From Cupriavidus necator N-1 (GTDB lineage: Bacteria > Pseudomonadota > Gammaproteobacteria > Burkholderiales > Burkholderiaceae), in assembly GCF_000219215.1 (NCBI RefSeq), contig NC_015723.1, positions 806,001 through 870,000 on the forward strand: a stretch of DNA of 64,000 nt, given 5' to 3'. Below, in pieces: positions 54,726-63,700 of the stretch (positions are counted from its first letter, which is position 1; every line of letters begins with the position of its first letter). Position numbers and translations under genes: made by a program. The notes beneath the pieces were generated by a model, which had not been told where the DNA came from, searched no databases, and saw only the letters and a program-made list of their open reading frames with translations.

Positions 54726-56732
54726 CTATGTCACGCTCACATCGGCGGTGCCCGCCGCCACCTCCAGCAGCCGCGTGCTGGCCGTGGCCGGCTGGGCCGG
54801 GGCCGTGCTGCCCTCGAGCAGCTTGAGCGTATGGAAGGTGCAGCTCAGCTTCTGGGGCGTCAGGGTGACCAGCGCGTAGCCCTCGACGTTGGAGTCGGCG
54901 TGGCGCAGCCACGCGTTGAAGGCGCGCAAGGTGGCGTCGAAGGTGTTCACCACCGTGCCGCCCACGTTGCTGTAGACCAGTTCACGCAGTGCGGCGAAGG
55001 CCTGGTCGTTGTCGACGATCGAGCGGAATGAACTGAGCAGGGTGTTGCTCGACAGGCCGGACGTGACCAGGTCCACCATCACCGGCGCTGGCGTTGCGGC
55101 ATCGTAGTCGTCCATCACCTGGCCGGCAAAGAATGCGTGGATATCGCCGCTCAGTGCCACCACATTGCGCACGCTGTTGTTCTTCAGGAACGCCATCAGG
55201 TTTTTGCGCTCGGCGTTGTAGCCATCCCACTGGTCGGCATTGAGGATAAAACGGTCGAGCAGCGCGATGGCCGGCAGCCGGCTTTCGATCAGCGGCTTGA
55301 TATTGGCATCGAACGCGGCGCTGCCGATGCCGACCTGCGCCAGCACATTGCGCAGCGCCGTGTAGGCCAGGTTGGCATAAGTGCCGGCGGCCTTGGCCGC
55401 TCGCAGGTCGTCGGCCAGCGCGTTGGCAATGGCGTTCTCCAGCGAGGACAGGGCATTGTTGGCCAGCACCAGCGCCCTGGCGATCAGCCGCGCCACCGCC
55501 TGGATCACATCCACCTGCATGCGCAATAGCGACACCTGGTTGGCCCACAGCTTCCACGTGGTGGCGTCGGCGCCGACGCGGTCCTGCCACCACGCGCGCT
55601 GCGCGTCGCCCAGCATCGACACGGGCGTCAGCGTGTTGCCCGCGGCGGCAATCTTCTGTGCTTCGGCCGCGGCCAGTGTCGCGGCCGGGACGAAGTACAG
55701 GGCGCCGACTGCGCGGCCGGTGGATTGCTCGGAGATGATGTGGTCGGCGCGGTACAGGCGCTCGTCGGTCATCAGCAGGGTGGCGAGATTGCCGAAGGTG
55801 AACGAGCGATAGATCTGGATGTTCTGGAACGACGGGTTGTTGACGTCCAGGCTGACATCGGCCGGCATGAACTCGAACCACGCCTGGTTGGCAGCGCGCC
55901 GGCGCGCGGTGCGCGGCGTCAGGTCGTCGTCGGAGTCGTAGGTCTGGCGGTCCTGCCAGCAATTGTCCGAGAACTCATGGTCGTCCCAGATCGCAATCAT
56001 CGGGAACGCGGCATGCAGGGCCTGCAGGCGCGCGTCGTTGCGATAGCTGCGGTACAGGTAGCGATAGTCGTCCAGCGTGGTGGCGTAGACGCTGCCGTCC
56101 GGCAGCGCGGTGCCATTGGGCAGCTGCAGCACGCCGTGGCGATCCTCCACATTGCCGGCGCGCGAGCCGCCCGGGACGGCCTCGTAGATGTAGTCGCCGA
56201 CGTGGACGATGAAGTCCAGGTCCTGCTGCGCCAGTTCTTCCATGCCGGCCCAGTGGTTGGCATTCCAGTCCTGGCAGCTGACAAAAGCGAAACGCAGCTG
56301 TGACAAGGGCGTGCCGGCCGCTGCCGCGGTGCGGGTGCGGCCGACGGTGCTGGGGCGGTTGCCCAGCAGGAAGCGGTAGTAGTAGCGGGTGCCGGGGCTC
56401 AGGCCCGTGACCTTGTTGCGAATGGTGTAGTCCCAGTCCGGCAGGGCCATCAGCGGTTGATTGACCAGCAGGCTCGGCGGCGGGAAGTCAGGCTGCGTCG
56501 ACACCTGCAGCCGCACCACCACCGGCCGTTTGCCGTTGCCGCCTTCCACCCGCGTCCATACCACCACGCTGTCGGGCCTCGGGTCGCCCGAGGCGACGCC
56601 ATGGACGAAATTGAAGTTTTCCGGATTGCCGGTGTCGGGTTCCGAATCGCCGCCGCCGCAGGCGCTCAGCCCGCCGGTGGCAACGGTGACGGTCAGGAAA
56701 CTACCCCACTTGAGAAACTCGCGGCGGTCCAT
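54726..56732 (-). CDS. phoD: PhoD-type alkaline phosphatase, Tat-exported
   Basis: The 668-residue protein begins with a Tat signal (MDRREFLKWGSF) that ends in GGLSACGGGDSEPDTG, where a cysteine could serve as a lipobox. A fibronectin-like domain (about 35-130) and the PhoD phosphatase part follow, with FVSCQDWNANHWAG, VHVGDYIYE, IWDDHEFSDNCW and a late SGDIHAFFAG for metal binding. It frees phosphate from phosphodiesters or monoesters outside the cell. A long helical insertion with alanine-rich runs lies near 390-480. AGGAG precedes the ATG at 56732. Confidence 0.93.
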   Translation of the reverse strand: MDRREFLKWGSFLTVTVATGGLSACGGGDSEPDTGNPENFNFVHGVASGDPRPDSVVVWTRVEGGNGKRPVVVRLQVSTQPDFPPPSLLVNQPLMALPDWDYTIRNKVTGLSPGTRYYYRFLLGNRPSTVGRTRTAAAAGTPLSQLRFAFVSCQDWNANHWAGMEELAQQDLDFIVHVGDYIYEAVPGGSRAGNVEDRHGVLQLPNGTALPDGSVYATTLDDYRYLYRSYRNDARLQALHAAFPMIAIWDDHEFSDNCWQDRQTYDSDDDLTPRTARRRAANQAWFEFMPADVSLDVNNPSFQNIQIYRSFTFGNLATLLMTDERLYRADHIISEQSTGRAVGALYFVPAATLAAAEAQKIAAAGNTLTPVSMLGDAQRAWWQDRVGADATTWKLWANQVSLLRMQVDVIQAVARLIARALVLANNALSSLENAIANALADDLRAAKAAGTYANLAYTALRNVLAQVGIGSAAFDANIKPLIESRLPAIALLDRFILNADQWDGYNAERKNLMAFLKNNSVRNVVALSGDIHAFFAGQVMDDYDAATPAPVMVDLVTSGLSSNTLLSSFRSIVDNDQAFAALRELVYSNVGGTVVNTFDATLRAFNAWLRHADSNVEGYALVTLTPQKLSCTFHTLKLLEGSTAPAQPATASTRLLEVAAGTADVSVT

Positions 56733-57023
56733 GGCGCTCCTCCTGTTCTTGCGGTCTCGGTCCATGCAGCGCGCAGCCGCGGCCAGGATGCCGCGTGCGG
56801 CACCAGGATTCGTGGGGGCGTGCTGGTTGCTGAATGCATACTAGTGGCTGGTCCGCACGCTCGCTGTCGGTGAGGTTCCGACATCGATATAGGAGGAGGT
56901 CGACTGGTTCGTGCCGGGACCGGCGCACCGCGCATCACCATTGCTGGCGCGATCGGCGAGTCGGCAAGCATTGCCTGCCACGCGGCCTAGACTGAAAGCA
57001 AACGGTCCGGACGCGAGGGCATC

Positions 57024-57857
57024 ATGTCGTACGAGAGCATCCTGGTCCAACTCGATGGCAACCGGCAGGCAATGCAGCGCTTGCAGATTGCGGCACGCCT
57101 TGCCACCGCCAGCCAGTGCCCGCTGATCGGCCTGCTGGCCGGGCGCGTGCCGGACCCCAGCTGGTTCTACCGCATGAACAATGCCCAGCGCTGCCTGGCC
57201 GAAGACCAGGAGCGGCGCCGGCTGCAGCGCGAGAACATGCGCTGTGCCTTTCAGGCCGCCACGCGCGAGCTGGCGGTTACCTGCGACTGGCGCACCGTCG
57301 AGCGCGATCCGGTGACACTGGCGCTGCGCGAGGCGCGCGAGGCCGGCCTGATCGTCTCCGGCCAGTACGACGCCGACAACGCTGAAGGCCCGGTGGCGCG
57401 GCAGCTATTGGAGGCGCTGCTGCTGGAGAGCGGCCGGCCGGCGCTGGTGGTGCCCTGTGCCGGCGCTTTCGCCACCGTGGGCACACGCGTGCTGGTGGCC
57501 TGGAACGGCAGCCGCGAGGCCGCGCGTGCCTTGCACGACGCGCTGCCGCTGATGGCCGGCGCGCGGGCGCGGGTGCTGAGCGCCCATGCCGCCAGGGAGC
57601 CGCGTGCCGATGCCACCCCGGTCAGCCACGCCGTGCACGTGCTGGAGCGACAGGGTGTGGCAGTTGAGGTGGAGCACGACCCGGCCGGTGGCGACCTGGC
57701 CATCGGCGAGCTGATCCTGTCGCGAGCGTCGGACTTCGATGCCGACCTGATCGTGATGGGTGCCTACGGCCACGGCCGGTTGCGCGAGCTGGTGCTGGGC
57801 GGCGTGACCAGGGTGGTGCTGGAGTCGATGACGGTGCCGGTGCTGTTCTCGCACTGA
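57024..57857 (+). CDS. tandem UspA universal stress protein
   Basis: The 277-residue protein has two UspA domains. The first (about 1-145) has lost its ATP motif. The second (about 150-277) has the ATP-binding run IVMGAYGHGRLRELVLGG. Proteins of this kind help cells through stress, though the partner is unknown. GAGGG lies before the ATG. The 291 bases between it and phoD show no gene. Confidence 0.88.
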   Translation: MSYESILVQLDGNRQAMQRLQIAARLATASQCPLIGLLAGRVPDPSWFYRMNNAQRCLAEDQERRRLQRENMRCAFQAATRELAVTCDWRTVERDPVTLALREAREAGLIVSGQYDADNAEGPVARQLLEALLLESGRPALVVPCAGAFATVGTRVLVAWNGSREAARALHDALPLMAGARARVLSAHAAREPRADATPVSHAVHVLERQGVAVEVEHDPAGGDLAIGELILSRASDFDADLIVMGAYGHGRLRELVLGGVTRVVLESMTVPVLFSH

Positions 57858-57900
57858 AGCGCAGCGCCGGGCGGCATCAGGATCGTGGCATGGGGTCTGC

Positions 57901-59154
57901 TTAGTGCATGCCGAAGTTGTCCGCCGCGTCGCTTTCCAGCGCGTCGGCGGCAGCGCCATACAGGCTGCGCGACACATAGCTGCGGATCTGCGTGGCGCGC
58001 TGGCGCAGCCAGGCGGCCTTGAGCTGGCGGGCCTCGCGCACGGTGGACGTTTCATCCGACGCCAGCGCCAGCAGGTCGATCACGTGCAGCGCCAGCTGCG
58101 TGTCGCCGCGCGCGGCCAGGGACCGGGCGTGGCGGATCAGCGCGCCGTGGTCGGCCACGGCCGCGGCGATCTCGGCGGCCGCCTGTTGCGGCGCGGCCGG
58201 ATGCAGCGTGGTGGCATTGCGGTCCCACCAGCCGTTCTCCGAGCGGTAGATGTCGCGCGCGATGTAGCTGGGGTCGCCATAGGTGGGGCGCATCCAGGGC
58301 TGGTCGAACAGCTCAGCCGGCGGCTTGAGCGCGGCCAGCACCTGGCGTTCATTGCAGCCAGCGTTCATCAGCCGCACCACCTCCGCGCGCAGCCATCGCA
58401 GGGCCCTGGCGGTCTGGCACAGCACGCGCTGGCACTCGTCCTCGCCTTGCAGCGTCGCGCCGAACTCTCGCACCACGGTGCGCGGCTGCAGCCCGGCCAA
58501 GCGTTCCAGCGTCTCGGCCCAGCGCACGGTGTCGCGCATGGTGCGGAAGGGGGTGCCGATGTTCGGGATCGAATCAATGACCGCGGGGCCGCCGTACAGC
58601 AGGCGCCGGCCCGGCAGCCAGACCGCCACGGCGTCGTCGGTCTCGGACGGCGCCCACAGGATTTCCGCGCGGCGCTCGCCCCGGCCCAGCGTCAGGCCAT
58701 CGGCGAAGGTCTCGGTGGGTTCGATGTGGACCAGCTTTCCTGCCAGCGCGCCGGCCGGCTGGCGGAACTGGATCTCCGCCATGCGCTCCTGCATGCGCTG
58801 GGTCTCGCGGTAGCGCGCCTGCCGCGCCAGCACGTTGACGTGGGCCAGCACCCGCGGCGCGGGCTCGCCGCGCGCGGCGGCGTGGTCCAGCCATTGCTGC
58901 AGGCCGGCGTTGTAGCCCATATGGCCGTGGCTGTAGCAGATGGCCAGCACCGGCAGTCCGGTCTGCGTGCGCAGCGCCTCGATCATGCCGCGCGTGACGC
59001 GCCCGCCGGGGCCGCTGTCGACCACCAGCAGGCCGCCGCCCACGTCGGCGACAAAGCTCTGCCCTTGCCCGTGCAGCAACCACACGCCGTTGCCGGCGCC
59101 GTCGATTCCTGTGCCGGTGACCAGTGCCGCCGGCCGGTCCTCAATGTCCTGCAT
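57901..59154 (-). CDS. alkylsulfatase-like metallo-beta-lactamase fold protein with degenerate metal motif
   Basis: The 417-residue protein has a metallo-beta-lactamase fold (about 15-260) followed by a dimerisation domain with the alkylsulfatase-like SENGWWDRNATTLHPAAP run near 295. The metal motif HxHxDH is reduced to HGHMGY, so the aspartate and third histidine of the usual site are missing. It has no signal peptide. The ATG at 59154 has GGAGG before it. A LysR box 149 bases upstream matches the box before the CoA-transferase operon, so it probably belongs to that route. Reaction unknown. Confidence 0.78.
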   Translation of the reverse strand: MQDIEDRPAALVTGTGIDGAGNGVWLLHGQGQSFVADVGGGLLVVDSGPGGRVTRGMIEALRTQTGLPVLAICYSHGHMGYNAGLQQWLDHAAARGEPAPRVLAHVNVLARQARYRETQRMQERMAEIQFRQPAGALAGKLVHIEPTETFADGLTLGRGERRAEILWAPSETDDAVAVWLPGRRLLYGGPAVIDSIPNIGTPFRTMRDTVRWAETLERLAGLQPRTVVREFGATLQGEDECQRVLCQTARALRWLRAEVVRLMNAGCNERQVLAALKPPAELFDQPWMRPTYGDPSYIARDIYRSENGWWDRNATTLHPAAPQQAAAEIAAAVADHGALIRHARSLAARGDTQLALHVIDLLALASDETSTVREARQLKAAWLRQRATQIRSYVSRSLYGAAADALESDAADNFGMH

Positions 59155-59302
59155 GCTTGCCTCCTCTGCGAACCAGGTCGCGTCCAGCGCAACTGTCAGG
59201 CAAGAAGGTGCACCCCGGGGATTGGGGAAAATCCCGCCGGGAGGCGGCATACCGGCCGCAAACCAAGCGCCGGTGCGGCCCGGCGGGGGTTCTGGAATTT
59301 CA

Positions 59303-59325
59303 GGTGTAAACCGCTGGTTAGCACC
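59303..59325 (-). promoter_or_regulatory. LysR-type box before the metallohydrolase gene
   Basis: GGTGTAAACC and GGTTAGCACC are arranged as an inverted repeat with three bases between. The arms nearly match the box at 60384-60406. It lies in the 222-base gap between the LysR stop and the hydrolase start. Confidence 0.7.
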
Positions 59326-59376
59326 GCGCGGGTGCAGGGAGTTCCCGGCCGGCGCGCGCTGCGGTAGCGGCTGCCT

Positions 59377-60309
59377 TCAGTCGAGTCGGCGCAGCGGACT
59401 GTCAGGCAGGTTGGACAGATAGTGGACTTCACGCCGCAGCAGAGTGGCGAACTGCGCCGCCACCGGCGTCATCGGCGAATCGGCGCGGTAGATCAGGCTG
59501 ACGGTGTGGCTGGGCAGCTTGTCCTCGATGGGCAACGGCACCAGGCCATTGGCGGCCAGCCGGCCGGCCACCATCTGGCGCGGCAGCATGCACAGCAGGT
59601 GGCGGTCCTGCATCAGGTGCTCGATCATGCCGATGGTGTCGCAGCGCACCGCCACGCGCGGCAACGGCAGATCGCGTTCACGGAAGGCATCGAGGATGGC
59701 GGCGCCCGGACCATGCATGCGCTGGCCGGTCAGGATCCAGTCCGAGCCGATCAGCTCGCGCAGGCTGCGGGCGTTGCGCAGCGGATGCTCGCGGTGCGCC
59801 ATCACCACCGAGTCATTGTTGTAGAGCGGCTCGCAGGTGAATTCGCGCTCGATGCCCTCGTTCGGGACCGGACTCACCGCCATGTCCATCACGCCCGAGC
59901 GCAGCTCGTCCAGGTGGGTGGGGTAGCCCCAGCTGTCAATGCACACCAGCACGTCTGGATGCTGCACGCGAAAGCGCTTGACCACGGGAGGCAGCACCAC
60001 ATGCGCCGGGCCGCGGGTGGTGCCGACGCGCACCACGCCGTTGCGCGCGCCCAGCATCTGCGCCATTTCCTCGCTGGCCTTGCGGGCCTCAGTGGCGATC
60101 AGCCGCGCGCGCCGCAGGAAGGCTTCGCCGAAGCGCGACAGCACCACGCCGCGGGTGGTGCGGGTCAGCAGCGGCACATGCAGTTCCTCTTCCAGCTGGC
60201 GGATGCTCTTGGTCAGTGCCGGTGCCGACACATCGCGCGCACGGGCCCCGGCACGGATGCTGCCGTGCTCGGCCACGGCGATGAAGTCCTGGACTTGGCT
60301 CAGACGCAT
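59377..60309 (-). CDS. LysR-family regulator of the CoA-transferase operon
   Basis: The 310-residue protein has the LysR HTH at 1-60 (MRLSQVQDFIAVAEHGSIRAGARARDVSAPALTKSI is the start) and an effector domain after 90. The ATG at 60309 has GGAG eight bases upstream. It is divergent from the CoA-transferase gene, with 200 bases between. It likely binds the GGTGYWAACC-N3-GGTTWGCACC boxes in that gap and before the hydrolase gene. Confidence 0.9.
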   Translation of the reverse strand: MRLSQVQDFIAVAEHGSIRAGARARDVSAPALTKSIRQLEEELHVPLLTRTTRGVVLSRFGEAFLRRARLIATEARKASEEMAQMLGARNGVVRVGTTRGPAHVVLPPVVKRFRVQHPDVLVCIDSWGYPTHLDELRSGVMDMAVSPVPNEGIEREFTCEPLYNNDSVVMAHREHPLRNARSLRELIGSDWILTGQRMHGPGAAILDAFRERDLPLPRVAVRCDTIGMIEHLMQDRHLLCMLPRQMVAGRLAANGLVPLPIEDKLPSHTVSLIYRADSPMTPVAAQFATLLRREVHYLSNLPDSPLRRLD

Positions 60310-60383
60310 GGCTTTGGCTCCACTCAAACGACGCACTGGACGCACAGCATAGCGGCATTCCGGCGGGTTTGGGAGAACCCCAG

Positions 60384-60406
60384 GGTGCTAACCATTGGTT
60401 TGCACC
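60384..60406. promoter_or_regulatory. LysR-type box between regulator and CoA-transferase operon
   Basis: GGTGCTAACC and GGTTTGCACC form an inverted repeat around ATT with one mismatch. A half-copy, GTGCTAAC, stands at 60438-60445. The box is 75 bases before the regulator start and 104 before the CoA-transferase start. Confidence 0.75.
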
Positions 60407-60509
60407 GAAGCAGTTTTGGCATCTGCCATGATGCGCCGTGCTAACGCATGATCGCTCCACATCGTCGCAAACCGCCGGCCGCGCCGGCATCTTCGAGGAG
60501 TGGCATCGC

Positions 60510-61733
60510 ATGACGAACCGGCAAGACCTGCCGCTGGCAGGCATACGCGTGGCGGAGTTCGGGCAGTTCATCGCGGCGCCGGGCGCGGCCATGATGCTGG
60601 CCGACCTGGGCGCCGACGTGGTCAAGGTGGAGGCCTTGCGCGGCGACAGCGCGCGGCGCTTTGACGGCACCAGCCCGCAGAGCCCTATGTACCTGGCCTA
60701 CAACCGCGGCAAGCGCGGCATCGCGCTGGACCTGCGCACGCCCGGCGGGCTGGACGCCGCACGGCGGCTGGCGCTGGCCAGCGACGTGGTGCTGCACAAC
60801 ACCCGCGCCGGCGTGATGGAAGCGCTGGGGCTGGACGCCGCCACGCTGCGCGCGGCGCGTCCTGACCTGATCCACGCCTCCATCAGCGGCTTCGGCACGC
60901 GCGGGCCGTCGCGCACGCGGCCCGGGCTGGATATTGCCGCGCAGGCCGAGAGCGGCATGATGTCCGTCACCGGCGAGGCCGGCGGGCAGCCGCTGAAGGT
61001 CGGCTTCGCGCTGATCGACGCGGCCACCGCGCTGGCGACCGGCAACGCCATCCTGGCGGCGCTGTTCCGGCGCGAGCGCACCGGCGCCGGGGAGACTATC
61101 GAAACCTCGCTGTTGTCGGTCGGTGTACAGATGCAGGCCCAGCTGTGGGCCGAATACCAGTGCTCCGGCGCGCTGCCGGTGCGCAGCGGCAACAGCCAGC
61201 CCAAGGCCGCGCCGGCCGCGGATGTGATCGCGGTCGCGGACGGGCATATCGTGCTGTCGGCCTATCTCGACGAACACTGGACGCGCCTGTGCGAGGCCAT
61301 CGGCCAGCCGGCGCTGGCGCAGGACGCGCGCTTTGCCTGCAACGCGCTGCGCGTGCAGAACCGCCTGGCGCTGCTGGCCATCCTGCACGACGCCATGCGC
61401 CACCTGAGCGGCGACGCCGCCCGTGCGCTGCTGGAGCGCCACCAGGTGGTGGTGGGCGTGGTGCGTGACTATCACCAGGTCAAAGCGAGTGCCGACGTGC
61501 GCGCCAGCGGCATCCTGCGGCCAGTCGATGATGGCGAGGGCGGCCAGCTGGACCTGCCCGGGCTGCCGTTCACCATGGCTAGCCTGCCGGCAGGGGCCAC
61601 GCCCGCGGTGCCGCGGCTCGGCCAGCATACGGCCGAGGTGCTGGCCGAGCTCGGCTACAACGCGGCGGAGATCGACGCCATGGCCCGCGCCGGTGCGATC
61701 GGCGTGGAACAAGCCCAGCAGGAGCCCGCATGA
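60510..61733 (+). CDS. family III (CaiB/BaiF) CoA-transferase
   Basis: The 407-residue protein has the CaiB pattern: GIRVAEFGQFIAAPGAAMMLADLGADVVKVE at the start, YNRGKRGIALDLRTPGG near 65 and the active-site aspartate in RPGLDIAAQAESGMMS. It moves CoA between carboxylates, making the acyl-CoA that the following genes use. GAGGAG precedes the ATG at 60510. Its stop overlaps the next start (ATGA). The acid it activates is unknown. Confidence 0.9.
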   Translation: MTNRQDLPLAGIRVAEFGQFIAAPGAAMMLADLGADVVKVEALRGDSARRFDGTSPQSPMYLAYNRGKRGIALDLRTPGGLDAARRLALASDVVLHNTRAGVMEALGLDAATLRAARPDLIHASISGFGTRGPSRTRPGLDIAAQAESGMMSVTGEAGGQPLKVGFALIDAATALATGNAILAALFRRERTGAGETIETSLLSVGVQMQAQLWAEYQCSGALPVRSGNSQPKAAPAADVIAVADGHIVLSAYLDEHWTRLCEAIGQPALAQDARFACNALRVQNRLALLAILHDAMRHLSGDAARALLERHQVVVGVVRDYHQVKASADVRASGILRPVDDGEGGQLDLPGLPFTMASLPAGATPAVPRLGQHTAEVLAELGYNAAEIDAMARAGAIGVEQAQQEPA

Positions 61734-62419
61734 ACACCCCCCAATCCCCCGTACTGCTGCAGCGCCATGCCGACTGGGCCGAGGTGGTGCTGAACCGCCC
61801 GGCCCGTCGCAATGCCGTCGACATGTCGCTGGCACGCGCGCTGGGCGATGCCATCGAGACCCTGGCCGCCGACGACAGCGTGCGCGCCGTGCTGCTGCGC
61901 GGCGCCGACGGCGCCTTCTGTTCCGGCCTGGACCTGCAGGCACTGCAGGCGGAGCCCGGCGGGCTGGCCGCGTTTGCGCCGGTCTGGGAGCGCGTCCATC
62001 TGGGCCTGCTGCAAAGCCGCAAGGCATGGATCGTGGCGCTGGAGCGCCATGCCATCAACGGCGGCGCGGCGCTGGCGCTGGCCGGCGACCTGCTGGTGTG
62101 CGGCGCTGGGGCCTTCCTGCAAATCGGCGAGATCCGCCTGGGCATGGCCGCGCCGCGCAATGCCGACTGGCTGGCGCTACGCCATTCCGAGGCCGTGGCC
62201 GCGCGCCTGTGCTTGCTTGGCGACCGCGTGCCAGCGCCGGAGCTGCTGCGCCTGGGTATTGCCACCGAACTGGTCCAAGACGCCGGGGTACTGGACCGCG
62301 CGCGCGGCCTGGCCGCCACCATCGGCGGCTTTCCGGCCGAAGGCGTGGCCGCGATTAAGGGCGGCATGCGCGCCGCGACGATGTGCATGGCATCTGCCGC
62401 GCGCGACAAGAATTCCTGA
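61730..62419 (+). CDS. enoyl-CoA hydratase/isomerase family protein (crotonase)
   Basis: The 229-residue protein has the oxyanion-hole loop GAFCSGLDLQ and NGGAALALAGDL. The first catalytic glutamate of hydratases (GCELA in the family) is alanine here, while the second remains in IGEIRLGM. Loss of one glutamate favours an isomerase or another crotonase reaction over plain hydration. It is shorter than the usual 255-265 residues. It overlaps the CoA-transferase gene. Confidence 0.85.
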   Translation: MNTPQSPVLLQRHADWAEVVLNRPARRNAVDMSLARALGDAIETLAADDSVRAVLLRGADGAFCSGLDLQALQAEPGGLAAFAPVWERVHLGLLQSRKAWIVALERHAINGGAALALAGDLLVCGAGAFLQIGEIRLGMAAPRNADWLALRHSEAVAARLCLLGDRVPAPELLRLGIATELVQDAGVLDRARGLAATIGGFPAEGVAAIKGGMRAATMCMASAARDKNS

Positions 62420-62433
62420 GGACCGATATTTCC

Positions 62434-63657
62434 ATGACAGATTCCATCAACACCGACGACGACGCGTCGCTGCAGGATTTCCGCCGCGAGGTGCGCGAGT
62501 TCGTCGCCCGGTCGCTGCCCCATGCCGTGCGCGAGAAAGTCCGCCTCGGACTGGAAGTCAGCAAGCAAGAGCTGGTCGACTGGCAGCACCGGCTCGCCGA
62601 ACGCGGCTGGCTGGCGCCGCACTGGCCGCCTGAATGGCAGGGCTGCAACTGGAGCGCCGAGCGCCGCGCCGCATTCCAGGAAGAACTGGTGCTGGCGCAC
62701 GCGCCCGAGAGCGGCGGCATCACCTTCGAGATGATCGGCCCGATCCTGATCCGCTACGGCACGCCGGCGCAGCAGCAGTACTTCCTGCCGCGCATCCTGA
62801 ACCAGGAGCACTGGTGGTGCCAGGGCTATTCCGAACCGAACTCCGGTTCCGACCTGGCTTCGCTGAAGACGCGTGCGTTGCGCAGGACGCGGCCCGACGG
62901 CACCGAGGTCTACGTGGTCAGCGGCAGCAAGATCTGGACGTCCTACGCGCAGTACGCGGACTGGATCTTCTGCCTGGTGCGCACCGATACCGAGGCGCAC
63001 GCGCAGCAGGGCATCAGCTTCCTGCTGATCGATATGCGCAGCCCCGGCGTCAGCGTGCGGCCGCTGGTGGGCATCCATGGCTGGCACCTGTTCAACCAGG
63101 TGTTCCTCGACGAGGTGGAAGTGCCGGTGGAGAACCTGGTCGGCGAAGAGAACGCTGGCTGGACCATCGCCAAGTCCCTGCTCGAGCATGAGCGGCTGAA
63201 CCTGGCACGCGTGGCGGAGAACCGCCGCCGCCTGGCCAAGGTGCGCGCCATCGGCGAGGAGCTGGAGGAGGGCGGCCAGCCGCTGTCGCAGCGCCCGTGG
63301 TTTGCACGCCGGATGCGCGCGCTGGAGGTGCGGCTCGAAGCGCTGGCGGCAACCGTGCTGCGTTTTCGCAAGCGGGCGCGCGCCGGGGAAACGCTGGGGC
63401 CGGAGACCGGCATGCTCAAGCTGCTTGGCAGCCGGCTGATCCAGGATATCGAGAACCTGGCGGTCGATGCGCTGGGTCCGGACACGCTGGCCTATGACCG
63501 CGCCGCGCACTTCGAGCCCGCCGTGCCGCAAGCGGGCCAGTCGGCATACGCCGCGGCGGCATCGGCGCGCCGCTTCGTCACCCGCGGCTACACCATCGCC
63601 GGCGGCTCCAGCGAGATCCAGCACGAACTGCTGGCCAAGCAGGTGTTGGGCCTGTAG
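62434..63657 (+). CDS. acyl-CoA dehydrogenase, first of a pair
   Basis: The 407-residue flavoprotein has the N-terminal helical part with GWLAPHWPPEWQGC, the FAD strand WWCQGYSEPNSGSDLASLKT and the C-terminal helical part with TIAGGSSEIQHELLAKQVLGL. It oxidises an acyl-CoA at the alpha-beta bond. This class often occurs as two unlike genes that form one enzyme, and a second follows at once. A weak GAGGA lies before the ATG. Confidence 0.92.
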   Translation: MTDSINTDDDASLQDFRREVREFVARSLPHAVREKVRLGLEVSKQELVDWQHRLAERGWLAPHWPPEWQGCNWSAERRAAFQEELVLAHAPESGGITFEMIGPILIRYGTPAQQQYFLPRILNQEHWWCQGYSEPNSGSDLASLKTRALRRTRPDGTEVYVVSGSKIWTSYAQYADWIFCLVRTDTEAHAQQGISFLLIDMRSPGVSVRPLVGIHGWHLFNQVFLDEVEVPVENLVGEENAGWTIAKSLLEHERLNLARVAENRRRLAKVRAIGEELEEGGQPLSQRPWFARRMRALEVRLEALAATVLRFRKRARAGETLGPETGMLKLLGSRLIQDIENLAVDALGPDTLAYDRAAHFEPAVPQAGQSAYAAAASARRFVTRGYTIAGGSSEIQHELLAKQVLGL

Positions 63658-63700
63658 TGGCCCCAATCGTGCCCGCAACCCAGGACAAGGAACTGAACAC

